This document shows, piece after piece, positions 1 through 9,835 of a DNA stretch of 64,000 bases; the first letter of the stretch is position 1; every line of letters begins with the position of its first letter. The position numbers and the translations under genes are program-made. Where the stretch lies: contig OX388322.1 in NCBI GenBank assembly GCA_947579605.1, positions 5,704,001 to 5,768,000 of the forward strand. Direction: 5' to 3'. Under the pieces are notes generated by a model. The model saw only the letters and a program-made list of their open reading frames with translations, searched no databases and had not been told where the DNA came from. This DNA comes from Athripsodes cinereus (lineage: Eukaryota > Arthropoda > Insecta > Trichoptera > Leptoceridae).

Positions 1-128
1 TTTATATCATGACATGTCAAAAAAAGTATCTTTGCAATATGACTTATCAAACTAAGAGTCTTTACAATAATTTTACTTATCAAAATATCTTATAAGCGTC
101 TTTGTAATATTATTACTCATTTCATTAG

Positions 129-211
129 TTTTTCGAACTTCTGCCTTTTACAGGACACCCAAAAACTTACGGAAAAGGTGGGAAATCAATTCTTTGCCAG
201 GTGTTCCACGA
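129..211 (-). repeat. Fragment of the microsatellite-tailed ~254-bp retroposon
   Basis: The fragment matches the 5' part of the retroposon whose complete copies lie at 5287-5540 and 32288-32540. It keeps the conserved block around TTTTACAGGACAC and the terminal block ending GGTGTTCCACG. It is truncated inside the element. Confidence 0.7.
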
Positions 212-238
212 CTTAGTCAATTTATTTGCATATTAAAA

Positions 239-435
239 GTTCGTCGGTAGCCTGGAGGTAGAGTCTCGGCCTCATGAACAGGGGGTCCGTGGTTCGATCC
301 CAGGTGCCGACGGACTCCCATTTCACGACACAAGCTTTTAACTTACTGTGAAAGGTGAATAAGGTTGTATTTGGGTTTATAACGAAACCCAGATATATCT
401 TTAAAAAAAATATCAAAAATTCCGATATGAAAATT
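239..435 (+). repeat. tRNA-derived SINE, family 1
   Basis: The A box TAGCCTGGAGG (248-258) and B box GGTTCGATCCC (291-301) are spaced as in a tRNA-derived pol III promoter. A non-tRNA body containing CACGACACAAGCTTTTA follows, then an A-rich tail. A body-only copy is at 1850-1975 and a head copy on the minus strand at 41505-41600. It is not a tRNA gene: I see no acceptor-stem pairing, and the body continues past the B box. Confidence 0.8.
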
Positions 436-570
436 AGTACAAAATTCAAAATAGGCACTCCTTTTAGATTGACAACATTGTAACACTTCAGAAAAAGTCA
501 CCGAGATTGAAATCGACAATAGAATATATTACATTATTATAATACAAAAATCGGTACAGTAGTACCAACC

Positions 571-615
571 ATACAGAAAAAGTGGGAGACCAATTCTATG
601 CAGGGTGTTTCACGG
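571..615 (-). repeat. Short fragment of the microsatellite-tailed retroposon
   Basis: It matches only the terminal block (GTGGGAGACCAATTCT, then a GGGTGTTTCACGG-like end). Nothing recognisable follows from 616 to 954. Confidence 0.5.
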
Positions 616-954
616 AAATTTCTTCATTCTTTTGTAAGTATACATTCACTAATCTGTCTTAGAATATTTATATCATCCAAGTAAATAATATTGTAGCTGT
701 ACATATTTAATATGGTTGCATGTTGTTGTTGACGATAATAATGTTACCAGAATAATAAGAGTAATAACATCGTATAAACGGGGTAATTGATAGTAAACAC
801 ACATAGAGCTTTATACCTTCTAATACGTTAGTAAAGTTTCTATGGGGATGAGATGATAAAACTGTACTACACTAGTGACAAGCAAGTAGTGACAAATGCA
901 AACTATACACAATGAACATAAAGTGTACTGAAAATATCTCTCACTTTCGAATAT

Positions 955-1285
955 CTCAGGAGTGGTTGACTCCTACTTATCTGCACATTCAAACTTGAAT
1001 TTTCTTTACGGGCCGGCCATTGGGCAGGCCTGCAGGACCGACCGGCAAAAACCGCCGTCGTTGGAATCTTATATATACTACTTCTCTCTTCAATGTCCAA
1101 AAATTAAAGTGAATCAAAGAGAGAGATCCAACTCTCACCCGGATATCTTTGGAGTAGAAGACTCCTATTTATCCTCATATATAAACTAACCTTTTTGAAA
1201 CTTGGGCGGACTTTCAGGCAGGCTTGAAGGGTCGCCATTGTGGGAATTTTTTACACTAATTTTCTCTCTTCAACATTCATGCCTC
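955..1285 (+). repeat. Degenerate direct repeat, two units of about 190 bp
   Basis: Two units share ordered blocks: GGAGT...GACTCCTA-TTATC, then a GC-rich GGGC...GGCAGGC segment, then TTCTCTCTTCAA. They start near 958 and 1148. The GC-rich core stands out from the AT-rich surroundings. I cannot assign it to a family. Confidence 0.45.
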
Positions 1286-1289
1286 GCAA

Positions 1290-1849
1290 CATTCACGCAA
1301 TTTCTCATAAATGAGCGCCAATTTCTCACATTTAACACACGGCCATCCTTCAGATTTGGTAAACGTGGTTAAGCAAGTAGTTCTTGGCATCCGCGCTTTC
1401 AGATATTACATATTGGGCTATTCGTCATCCTTTCATCATTCATTCGCCCCACATGTCCAAACCATATTATTAACACGTTTTCTATCCACAAAACTCCTCT
1501 CACTTCCGCTCATTCTCCTAATTGAATAAAATAAGTTCGAGTTTTCAAAACCATGGAAATATTTAAAACGTTTTGTAGTAACCTGTATCCAACAGTGGAG
1601 AGACGAAAGCGAAATAAGAAAATAAAACTGTAAACACAAATTTACATTAATATGCATATAATTATGTATGACGAAGCCTTTGTGTTAACGAAGATTTTAT
1701 TTATAGTAAAATTATTTTGTTATTCTGAAATATTTTTCTACTTCATTTATTTTACGGCAATGCACCCGCAATCGAGTGAGTTGTACCTAAATTTCATAAT
1801 AAAATGTACTTATTCTGAAACATATTATTAATAATAATAATAAAATAAA
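1290..1849. other. No gene seen; contains one dispersed 40-bp motif
   Basis: AT-rich sequence with only short, uninformative reading frames. Positions 1742-1781 carry a block with CACCCGCAATCGAGTGA that recurs near 29655-29692 and, inverted and degraded, near 58092-58122. Confidence 0.5.
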
Positions 1850-1975
1850 TGCCGGCAAACTCCCCTTTCACGACACAAGCTTTTAGTAGCTTACTGTGAA
1901 GGGTGTATAAGGTTGTATTTGGGTTTATAACAAAACCCAGATATATCTTTAAAAAAAAAAGAAAAAAAAAAACAT
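1850..1975 (+). repeat. SINE family 1, 5'-truncated copy
   Basis: It matches the body of the SINE at 239-435 from TGCCG onward, through TTTCACGACACAAGCTTTTA and GGGTTTATAAC, and ends in an A-rich tail. The tRNA-like head is missing. Confidence 0.75.
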
Positions 1976-2590
1976 TAAAAATAATTATTTATACAACAAA
2001 CACAATTATACAATTCTTCATAATATCTGTTTTTTTACCCTCAAAATTGAGCAGAGCTCGTGCTTTGAGGGGTTATAGGGTTTTTACTAATATTTATAGA
2101 AATTCGACTTAACTCAATCAATACAGAACATCAACAATAAACAAAAACAACAACAAACTTAAACCTGATTAAACCTTTTATTTATATTTCGTTATTAAAA
2201 AATAAATATAATAATAATTCATTGTTTTATTAAGATCCCCAAGGGTTTGTGTGTGTTACCGATGAAAAATATTTTATCTGATGCAATTTTAGACTACCGC
2301 ATTGCAGAGTATACATAGCTCTGTAATACCTAATATGAAATGGAAATACGTATAATGGAACACATGAAACGTAGGTATGAACTGTCAGAGTTTATTTCCT
2401 GAAAGACTTAATATAGAACCTCACTAGATCGAGCTTTTAAAATTTACTGTATTTTATTTTTACATACCTATTCAGCTTTTATTTTTTCTACAAAAATCAA
2501 TTACAAGGTATTAAAATTATATACGAATTACAATGGCACGCTGAGAATGTGTATTGCAAATTATGAATAGAATAATATATAAATTTAATA
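1976..2590. other. No feature recognised
   Basis: AT-rich DNA. I see no coding frame, terminal repeats or pol III boxes. Confidence 0.4.
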
Positions 2591-2654
2591 ATTTACAAAT
2601 AATGAAAAATACTGTTATATTTTCACTATATTTTGTGAAACAAAATTGTTGCTG

Positions 2655-2830
2655 TGTAACAAAATTCCCTATGATTTGCTAACTCTGGAGAGTGTGGAGG
2701 TGTTCAAGACGTGGTTAAAAACCCTATTGTTCAGGAGGTGTTATGATTCTTGAATCGGCCCTAGCGGTGGTTTTTCCACAAAACGGCGCATCATAAATAA
2801 GTTGTCTAGTTGTTATTATTATTATTATAT
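2655..2830 (+). pseudogene. CR1/Jockey-type LINE 3' end (RT C-terminus and tail)
   Basis: A frame of about 30 codons reads NKIPYDLLTLESVEVFKTWL and onward to a TGA. This resembles the C-terminal end of CR1/Jockey reverse transcriptases (W/N-x-(L/I)P...FK..LK..LF). The 3' region contains CACAAAACGGCGC and ends in (TTA)n. The same 3' signature occurs at 8645-8692, 20560-20830 and 38950-39374. It is a 5'-truncated, non-functional copy. Confidence 0.7.
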
Positions 2831-2839
2831 TTCATTTAA

Positions 2840-2881
2840 ACTCTAACGTTTTCACCCACTTCAATGGGCATTATCAAGAGT
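2840..2881 (-). ncRNA. Hammerhead-like ribozyme motif 1 (decayed core)
   Basis: Read on the minus strand: stem I half ACTC, core TTGATAA, a U, stem II GCCCA/UGGGU with a six-base loop, GAAA, a self-complementary AACGUU (stem III usable only as a dimer), one base, and the matching stem I half GAGT. Two core positions differ from CUGAUGA, so activity is unlikely. The architecture equals that of motif 4 (60586-60630) with compensating stem changes. Confidence 0.5.
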
Positions 2882-3170
2882 ACTGAATCAGTATACTGAT
2901 TACGTTAGAGTTTAAATAAATTATAGTGAAAATATAAGTGTTATAAATTATTTGTAATACCTATTTAATACCTATGAATTTTCACAGTGTAAACACAAAC
3001 ACCCTTCAACAATATATCAATTTATTTATTTATTAATTTTTCTTGTCGAAGCCTAGAAAACCAAACAAACTGATCTCCAATTCTGTGCGAAACGAAATAT
3101 TTCATTGATAAAATAGTTAATTGCATGAAACCAGTCAACAATCTAAAAATAAACAAATTCGCAATATAAG

Positions 3171-3408
3171 TACTACTTTTACTACTACTACTATACCATC
3201 ACGGCATATCCCACAAGTGAGGTAGCCAGCAGACCAGCGGCATGCAATAAACATCCAAAACATCTTCTCCGTGTCAATAAATTAAGACATTCAGCAAACA
3301 TCCTTGCTGAATTTGCAAAGTAAAATGTCTTTATTTTTTCGAACACTTGCTTTTTACAGGGCACTCGGGAAAGAGTGTAAGACCAATTCCTTGCTGGGTG
3401 TTCCACGG
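3171..3408 (-). mobile_element. Microsatellite-tailed retroposon, nearly full length
   Basis: On the plus strand it begins with (TAC)n and CATCACGGCATATCCCAC and ends in a TTCCACGG block, as in the complete copy at 5287-5540. It carries an internal deletion or rearrangement around the middle. No coding capacity. Confidence 0.8.
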
Positions 3409-5148
3409 ATTCATTCAATTCGAAAACTATCGAATTGAAATGAACAATTTAACGTCTTGTATGTATGTCTATCATCCTTAATGTTCAATTTTTATGACGC
3501 AGAAAGGACGATCTATATCTATCTACGTGTTTAACGTGACAAGTTCTAAGAATAGAAAATATTACCTTTCACATCAAACTTAATCTTAATACAACTTGTA
3601 CACTTATACAGTAAATATTGAAATTCATCATATATTCCAACAAAATTCTAAAAATATAATTAATGTCGAATACCAAGACACACATTAATTACATTTTATA
3701 TACCCTTGAAGTATTCAAAACATATAAATGAAAAAAAATAAACAAAATCACGGACAAAAAGCGAATAATTAATTTAAAACATATTAAAATATCTTTACAT
3801 CAATAAAGCGGGACATCTTATTTAGAGCTATCAAAAAATGTAAAATAGAGAAATTATTATTATAAAAGGAATAATCCAGATTTTTAAGGATGACGATAAT
3901 AATAATAATAATAAAATTCAACATTTTTACTGCGCTTCCATTTGTACAAGACGTAATCTTGATAGTTAATCGACATGTCCTTATATATAAAAGATAATTA
4001 TTATCAAAGGACATGATCTCGATAGGTCCACTTCATCTCGTAAAAAGGTACCTACAATAAATAAGAACAAGAGTTTTTTTTAGTATAAAAAGGCTTTTTT
4101 TGAAGTGATGAAAAAATGCCTTAGTCCGTACATCCAACACCAGAGCGAGTTAGAATAATCATATTATTATAGTCCTAACCATGTACCTATATTTAACGAC
4201 GTGATCGGAGTATCGTGAATGTCTTTTGACGTTCTAAAAAAAGAGGCTAGTTTTTTCCCGTAATTTGTGATTGGATTGGATCAGATGTTAAACAATATGT
4301 TGACTTATTTATTTCAAGTTTTCTTGCATTTTTGTATTAACTATTTTAGCTTTTGTATTTTCAAAATGTTTCATCGTAGAAAAAAATATTAACCTATAAT
4401 TTCTTTTTCATCCTTCTGTGATCCTCTTGGAAACGCCAGGAAAAGACAAACTTCTACCATTTAGTTTTAGTGCCACTAATTGAATAATCCTACAGATTCA
4501 TTACAAATAACTTAAGATTATCATAATTCACTCGGTTTCGGGTATTTTGCTATAAAAGTAAAGAAAGAAACCTTAAATTATTCAAGCTCACAAATTTATT
4601 CATATCTCAATAGAGATATTTGACCCTTTTCTAACAAATTTATTGAGAGGATTCAAAAGCATTTTAAATATGTCTGATTCATTAACCAATATAATTCCTG
4701 TTAATATTTTAATTCCCACTTTATTTTTAAATCCGATAAAAATAACATAATACGTAAAAAAAGTTTTTATTATTAGGTAGGTACTAGTGGTAGTAGGGGT
4801 GTATTCTGTAAGTTTTATTTTATTATTTTAACGGTATGTTACTAGTTAGCGGTTTTTGTTGTTTAATATTCTTTTTATTCCACTTTTGACTGTTGGTTAA
4901 GTAATAAACATGCAAATTTTCTTACATTATTTGAAAGTTACTTTTAAATATTCACTTTAGGTGTTTGTGGTGACTTTTGAACTTTTGTGAATATATAATT
5001 TTTCGTAAACAAAACTTTTACCGCATTTTGTAAATCCGAAATTTGTTAATATTCTTCAAGATGAGTATTGAAATATTGTATGAATAGAATTTTACATAAA
5101 AATCAAGAACGAAGTATCTACAACAATATGATACTTGATTTAATTTTA
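3409..5148. other. 1.7 kb without a recognised feature
   Basis: AT-rich DNA with simple (AAT)n stretches near 3900. No frame, terminal repeat or pol III box stood out on either strand. It may contain old unrecognisable repeats. Confidence 0.4.
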
Positions 5149-5687
5149 TCTATATAAATAAAAATGAGTTGACCATGTATTTTCCCCCATAACTTGAGAA
5201 AGGCTGAACTGAATTGGCTGATTCTTTTTTGTTGTGTTTGTGATTATCAGGAAACGGTTTGTATGAAAGAAATTTTGTGGAAAATCTACTACTATACTAC
5301 TACTATACCATCACGGCATATCCCACAAGTGGGGTAGCCAGCAGACTAGCTGCATATAAAAAATGCAAGCTGTCTTCTCCGTGCCAATATAAAATTAAGA
5401 CATTTAGGATGGGTGGCAAACCTCATCGCTGAATTTAAGATGTAAAATGTCTTATTTTTCGAATACCTGCCTTTTACAGGACACTCGAAAACTTATGGAG
5501 AAGAGTGGGAGACCAATTCTTTACCGGGTGCTCCACGGGATTGTGGAAAATCCAACGGAAAAAAACGTAAATATGGATTGTATTTTTATATAAAAGTGAC
5601 GTTTGTATGACAGTTCCGCTGGCACGTGTCGCCATAACGAAATTTTTTATGAAACTCACCCAGGCGACGCCGGGTAGGAACATCTAG
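5149..5687 (+). mobile_element. Non-autonomous Helitron (with nested retroposon)
   Basis: The left end TCTATATAAATAAAAATGAG follows an A. The right end is CTAG followed by T, giving the A|T target. A short hairpin (ACCC-A-GGC / GCC-GGGT, about 5658-5676) sits about 8 bases before CTAG, as Helitron 3' ends require. There are no Rep/helicase sequences. Without the retroposon at 5287-5540 and its duplication the element is about 270 bp. Rolling-circle transposition by an autonomous partner is inferred from the family. Confidence 0.75.
5287..5540 (-). mobile_element. Microsatellite-tailed retroposon, full copy with 12-bp target duplication
   Basis: The 254-bp element lies between identical copies of TTGTGGAAAATC (5275-5286 and 5541-5552). 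The (TAC)n side is the 3' tail when read on the minus strand. The target duplication and simple-repeat tail indicate LINE-assisted retroposition. It landed inside the Helitron, so it is younger. A GTGTTCGAA segment resembles a B box but I see no convincing A box. Confidence 0.85.
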
Positions 5688-5983
5688 TTTTATAATAAAT
5701 AGGTACTTGGAATACTGTTCAAAAAAAAATTTAACATAGATAATTCATCCACAATGCTGGTATTTTAAACCCGCATTTTGAGCCTTATCCTTTGATATCC
5801 TGGATATTTGGATAGGTATTTTTTTCCGGTATGAGACTGTTAAGTTTTTGTGTGATCATGACTGATCATAATTATGGAGACATATCTGGTTGTATAATGA
5901 TGAGAAGTATGTATGGCAATTCTACAACAGCGTTAAAAAAATAAGAATAAGCAGTAATTTTGTACAATTTGCAAGTATAATTA

Positions 5984-6104
5984 GAGTCCTGTAAAAGTCA
6001 TGTGTTCATAAAACATCAAGATTAATACATTTTACATCTTCAATTCAGTGATGACTTTTGTCACCTATGCTGAATGGGTTAAAGTTTTTGGCACAGAGAG
6101 GTCG
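5984..6104 (+). repeat. Retroposon fragment
   Basis: It matches the middle of the 254-bp retroposon: GTCCTGTAAAAG, TTACATCTTCAATTCAG and GGCACAGAGAG in order. The flanks 5688-5983 and 6105-6189 hold nothing recognised. Confidence 0.6.
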
Positions 6105-6189
6105 ACTTACACGTTTTTATATTTATTTTTATTTTGTATTTGACATGTAGACGACAGGCTACATATTTACATGTAGTTGATTATGTGAC

Positions 6190-7010
6190 TATACTCAATT
6201 TCTCGAGAGAATAACCAAGCGTTGCGCATAGTACCGCCCTTTTGACTGCGCTGCTACCCCCTCTACAAGAATTATTTTGTAACCTTCCAATGACAGAGAA
6301 AATAAATGGGGTACAAAAAGACCAAGAAATTTTTTGAACATAAAATAGTTATTATTTTAAATGCAGTACCTACCTACATTATTTTAAATTCAGAAAAATT
6401 ATCAGCAGTATCTACTACACACTCTTAGCAAAATATATTGTTTTAAATAAAAAAAAAAACAGTTAAACGTTTAATACATATAAAAAGAACATATTTTTTA
6501 CTGAAAATGCATGGAAATTAATTTAATATTTTATTGTTTTAAATACAACAAATATACAGTTAAACGTTTAATACCTATACAAAGAACATATTTTCTACTA
6601 AAAATGAATAGAAATATATTCGAAAAACAACATTTTTTGAAATATGTGGTAGCAACGCGTTATTTTTAAATTCATAAAATTTCGGTATTCTTTTTAAAAA
6701 TTAATAAAATTTCCTTACAAACACTTTTTATTCAAATAACACCTCTGAAAAAATAATTACAAAAAAATAACACTTTACATGTCCTTTTTTATTTTTTTTC
6801 ACTGGTGATACCTACTTTGGGGTATTTTATTTATCACGGTCACTACTCGGTTAAAACTCAACAAAAAAATTTAAAACACTCCTGCGCAAGGGTGTCGATA
6901 GACTGATAAGGGCTATTATTGGCAGGGACATTACACAGATGGGCGTACCTGCGCACAACAGTTCTCAGTTTGGTATTTAGCTTGGTTATTCTCTCGAGAA
7001 ATAGAGTATA
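6190..7010. mobile_element. TIR element, probable TA-flanked MITE
   Basis: 31-bp terminal inverted repeats at 6190-6220 and 6980-7010 differ at one position and start TATACTC(A/T)ATTTCTCGAG. A TA duplication fits if the TIR starts at TACTC. Looser inverted similarity continues inward (GTTG-GCGCA-GTAC-GCCC). No transposase is encoded. A Tc1/mariner-type partner is inferred only from the TA. Confidence 0.75.
6437..6628 (+). repeat. Tandem duplication of about 97 bp inside the TIR element
   Basis: Two adjacent units share ATTGTTTTAAAT, CAGTTAAACGTTTAATAC and AAGAACATATTTT in the same order, offset by 96-97 bases. Confidence 0.75.
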
Positions 7011-7589
7011 CTCTACTTGTAGGATAAGTCGGGTTGATTATATAGAAAAAGATAAAAAGTTGTCTATTACGAATAAAGAAATGAAAAAAAAAACTGTCTT
7101 GTTCTCAACTTAATTCAATATGAAGTACTGCCTACTAATTATGCACCCATAGGTACGTAAAGTGATTAACAAGACGCTCATCCTTTGGTGTTAAAATAAA
7201 CGAATTTTAATTTTAACACATGACTTACAGAATAGATTCCCATATACAGTATGTTACATAATTGTATTTTTTACACCAGGTAAACGGCAGTTGATCCCGG
7301 GGATGATTCCTGCTATCCTGATCAGGTAGGCGGAAAAACAAAGACAATAGTTTTTTTTTTCAAACATCATGAATATCAAACGGCACCGAAACAACTACAT
7401 AACAAAAATAATAATAATGATATGTCCTCGAGGCAATAAAACCAACCTGTATATTAATGTTAGTATTGATCCAGGGGTAGCGAACTCTTAAACTATATAA
7501 TGATAATAATATATTATTTTAATTTATTTTTTATTTACTGTAGGTCCAACGTATATTTCATACGTTTTATATAGAAAAAAATCGTTTTA
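7011..7589. other. No feature recognised
   Basis: AT-rich; no coding frame or repeat family identified. Confidence 0.35.
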
Positions 7590-7650
7590 AATATAATCTA
7601 TAAACAGAGGACGATTTAATCGCAAAAACGCGATTTCTTATACCAACTAA
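7590..7650 (-). repeat. CR1-type LINE 3' UTR fragment
   Basis: The minus strand reads AAGAAATCGCG-TTTTTGCGATTAAATCG, the 'AGATCGC...GCGAT' block typical of lepidopteran CR1 3' ends. Related pieces are at 9660-9835 and 17955-18070. Confidence 0.5.
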
Positions 7651-7662
7651 CCCAGTATGATA

Positions 7663-7886
7663 AGTACTACTAGGTACTACTATACCATCACGGCCCATCC
7701 CACAAGTGGGGCAGATCAGCAACATATGATAAACATGCAAGCTATCCTCTCCGTGCCAAAATATAAAATCAATACATTTAGGATGGGTGGCAAACCCCAT
7801 CGCTGAATTTAAGATGTATAATGTCTTAATTTTTCGAACACCTGCGTTTTACAGGACACTTGAAAACTTACGGAGAAGAATGGGAG
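7663..7886 (-). repeat. Retroposon copy, left half of a head-to-head pair
   Basis: It runs from (TAC)n and CATCACGGC through AAACTTACGGAGAAGAATGGGAG. It abuts an oppositely oriented copy at 7892-8133, making a large inverted repeat. Confidence 0.75.
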
Positions 7887-7891
7887 TCTGG

Positions 7892-8133
7892 GTGTCCCGA
7901 AAATGGCAGGTGTTCGAAAAAATAAAGTCATTTTGCATATTAAATTCAACGATGAAGTTTGCCATCCATCCTGAATGATATAGTTTTGTTTACACTGTTA
8001 TATAATGATGATGTGCAAAAAGAATAAATAAATATCGTAATTTTTTGTCGGCACGGAGAGAACAGCTTGTGCTTGTTACATGCAGCTGGTATGCTGGCTA
8101 CCCCGCTTTGGGAATATGAATAAGATGATGATG
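7892..8133 (+). repeat. Retroposon copy, right half of the pair, interrupted
   Basis: It carries GGCAGGTGTTCGAAAAAAT and CCATCCTGAATG, is broken at 7979-8042 by a LINE tail, then resumes with GTCGGCACGGAGAG and CTGGCTACCCC and ends in (GATGAT)n instead of (TAG)n. Confidence 0.7.
7979..8042 (+). repeat. LINE 3' tail inserted in the retroposon
   Basis: CACTGTTATATAATGATGAT, then GTGCAAAAAGAATAAATAAA, matches the minus-strand tails at 24779-24935 and 61205-61345. Only the last ~60 bp of the LINE are present. Confidence 0.6.
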
Positions 8134-8145
8134 CAGTATTAGTAA

Positions 8146-8538
8146 ATGGTTCAATACGTAAAACTTCGAAAAAGTGAAAAACTAAGCGAGAGTTTTAAAA
8201 GTGCAAGAAACACTTTGGTCCATGTAACGCTAAGTATATTAATATTAAACCTTAAAACACTATTTAGACATTTTGAAACAGATGTTCATTCTTCAGAAAG
8301 TACCTCAGTATCTACTGAAAAAGATCTTCGCTTAAAAATTAACAAACATATTTGGCGGGACTTGTATGTTGACGCCACGTTTTCAGCAAGATATTATAAT
8401 AATATTCTACACACGTCTCAATACAAATTTAAAAATTTAAACAAACCTAGGTATGTACTATCTGGATATTTTCACAATGTCATGAGGACAATTCGTGAAG
8501 ACCGTAGCGCAGATCATGCACACGTGAGTTTTGTTTGA
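8146..8538 (+). CDS. Unrecognised 130-codon open frame, possible exon
   Basis: An ATG-started frame of 130 codons runs through AT-rich DNA where stops are frequent. I do not recognise the protein. The N-terminal half is basic with a hydrophobic stretch (LVHVTLSILILNLKTLF); the C-terminal half is Tyr/Arg/His-rich. After codon ~125 the sequence CAC|GTGAGT is a strong splice-donor match, and TATTAG or ATGCAG upstream could be acceptors. No other exon was found. It may be a genuine exon, part of an unknown element, or chance. Confidence 0.25.
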   Translation: MVQYVKLRKSEKLSESFKSARNTLVHVTLSILILNLKTLFRHFETDVHSSESTSVSTEKDLRLKINKHIWRDLYVDATFSARYYNNILHTSQYKFKNLNKPRYVLSGYFHNVMRTIREDRSADHAHVSFV

Positions 8539-8566
8539 ACATCTACATATTTTATCCTTTCATTTT

Positions 8567-8587
8567 TCTCTCTCTCTCTCTCTCTCT
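8567..8587. repeat. (TC)n microsatellite
   Basis: About ten TC units. Confidence 0.9.
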
Positions 8588-8644
8588 AAAAAGTGCAAAT
8601 GTATTCCAAACTTAGTAAAATACTTATTAATTCACTAGATATTT

Positions 8645-8692
8645 TGCATTCAAAGCGCACTGGTTTCTCACAAAACGGCGCATTTCAAAAAA
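8645..8692 (+). repeat. LINE 3' terminal signature
   Basis: AAAGCGCACTGG, then TCTCACAAAACGGCGC, matches the 3' tail of the LINE at 20560-20830 (read on its minus strand). It is a very short truncated copy. Confidence 0.6.
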
Positions 8693-8829
8693 AAATGTAA
8701 GATAATTATGATTTTAAAATATAAAGAGGTGGTTATATTCTAGGTTAAGGATTGTTATTGTAAGTTTTATATTGTAAATGTATTTGGACATCGAAGGAGT
8801 GTAGTCAAAAGATTCCACACATGGAAGTT

Positions 8830-8988
8830 ATGGTGGATTGGTGGTTTTTGGCCGGGCCGCCCCTCAGGCTGCCCACTATGTTGCCTCCAGTTTGGACAAG
8901 ATTTGTGTAGTGTAGAATTCGGATAAATGGAAGTCCACAGTCTTCTGCGCTATCCAGGTGGTCTGTGGGTCTTCTTCAATGTATGCTT
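8830..8988 (-). repeat. Dispersed repeat, copy 1 of 2
   Basis: The minus strand matches 25676-25815 over about 130 bp with interspersed differences (CACCTGGATAGCGCAGAAG, ACTTCCATTTATCCGAA, TAGTGGGCAGCCTGA). The family is unknown. The 25676 copy is open for 63 codons, which hints at an old coding segment, possibly a LINE. Confidence 0.6.
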
Positions 8989-9659
8989 AGTATTAGGATA
9001 TAATTCAGGACCTATTTGAGTCTATCACACACTCAAACTAATCAAGTTCATTGCAAAATATCCGGCTTTTCGATTTCTTAGAATCTTGACGGATATTCTT
9101 TATCCGGTACTCAAAAAAAAAACACTGTCACTAGTTATCGATAAATTTGTACTTAAATAGGAACAAAGAGATATTTTCATACAAATTTTACACATACGGA
9201 TTGAAACTTTAATCTCTTTTTTAACAGATACTTTGACAGAAATGAAAAAAACTAAACCTTTTGAATTGCCACTCTAAATAATCCCTTAAAACAAAAGGTA
9301 AGCCAGGGTTGAAATGGGTACCTTTGTTCAATTATCACCAATCGACGATTAAAAAATTTGACACAGACAAAAGAAAAATATCCCTTTGTATTTTGTCTGT
9401 AGTGTCAGATATTCATGAAATATAATATAAAAAATATTTTATTCACCCGTTACATTGGCTACAAGTGATGTAAGTCGTCCTAAAAGTTTAAAGTATTTAT
9501 TAGTGTCCACCTTAAAAAATTTGAAACTATAAGATAATTCGTATTTTTCCGAAGCTTGATGAGTCTCGGACTCGCAATTCAAAAATTTCGGGTTCGAATA
9601 CTCTCGCTTCTAGCCTATTTTATCATAACGATATAAGTAGGTATATTGCTTTGTTTAAA
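8989..9659. other. No gene; one B-box-like site
   Basis: GGGTTCGAATAC at about 9590-9601, preceded by a tRNA-anticodon-arm-like GTCTCGGACTCGCAATTC, could be a decayed SINE head. Nothing else is recognised. Confidence 0.3.
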
Positions 9660-9835
9660 AGTATTTGCCACTATTTATTTATTTATTTATTCATTCTATT
9701 CTGTACATTGATCACAATATTATACAATTTTATAGAAAAATTCATTCTTGTTAGATAAAATCAATATACATAAGGCGAGTTTATCGCAAAGGCGTGATCT
9801 CTTCTAACTAAGACAATCAAACATTTAGCTTATTT
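9660..9835 (-). repeat. CR1-type LINE 3' end
   Basis: The minus strand reads AGAAGAGATCACGCCTTTGC then GATAAACTCGCC, and ends in (AATA)n. This is the common lepidopteran CR1 tail. Confidence 0.6.

Larger units (their letters stand above)
2591..2957. mobile_element. Fold-back element 1, split by a LINE tail
   Basis: Outer arms at 2591-2630 and 2922-2957 are inverted copies of each other (shared core ATATTTTCACTATA). Inner arms ATTTAAACTCTAACG (2834-2848) and its complement (2903-2917) are perfect. The left arm is interrupted by the LINE 3' fragment at about 2655-2830, so the LINE tail inserted later. The loop holds a hammerhead-like motif. Confidence 0.65.

Noticed and set aside
239..312. tRNA gene
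   Set aside because: A and B boxes are good but acceptor-stem pairing is absent and a SINE body follows; other copies confirm a SINE. The same applies to 19981 and 42599.
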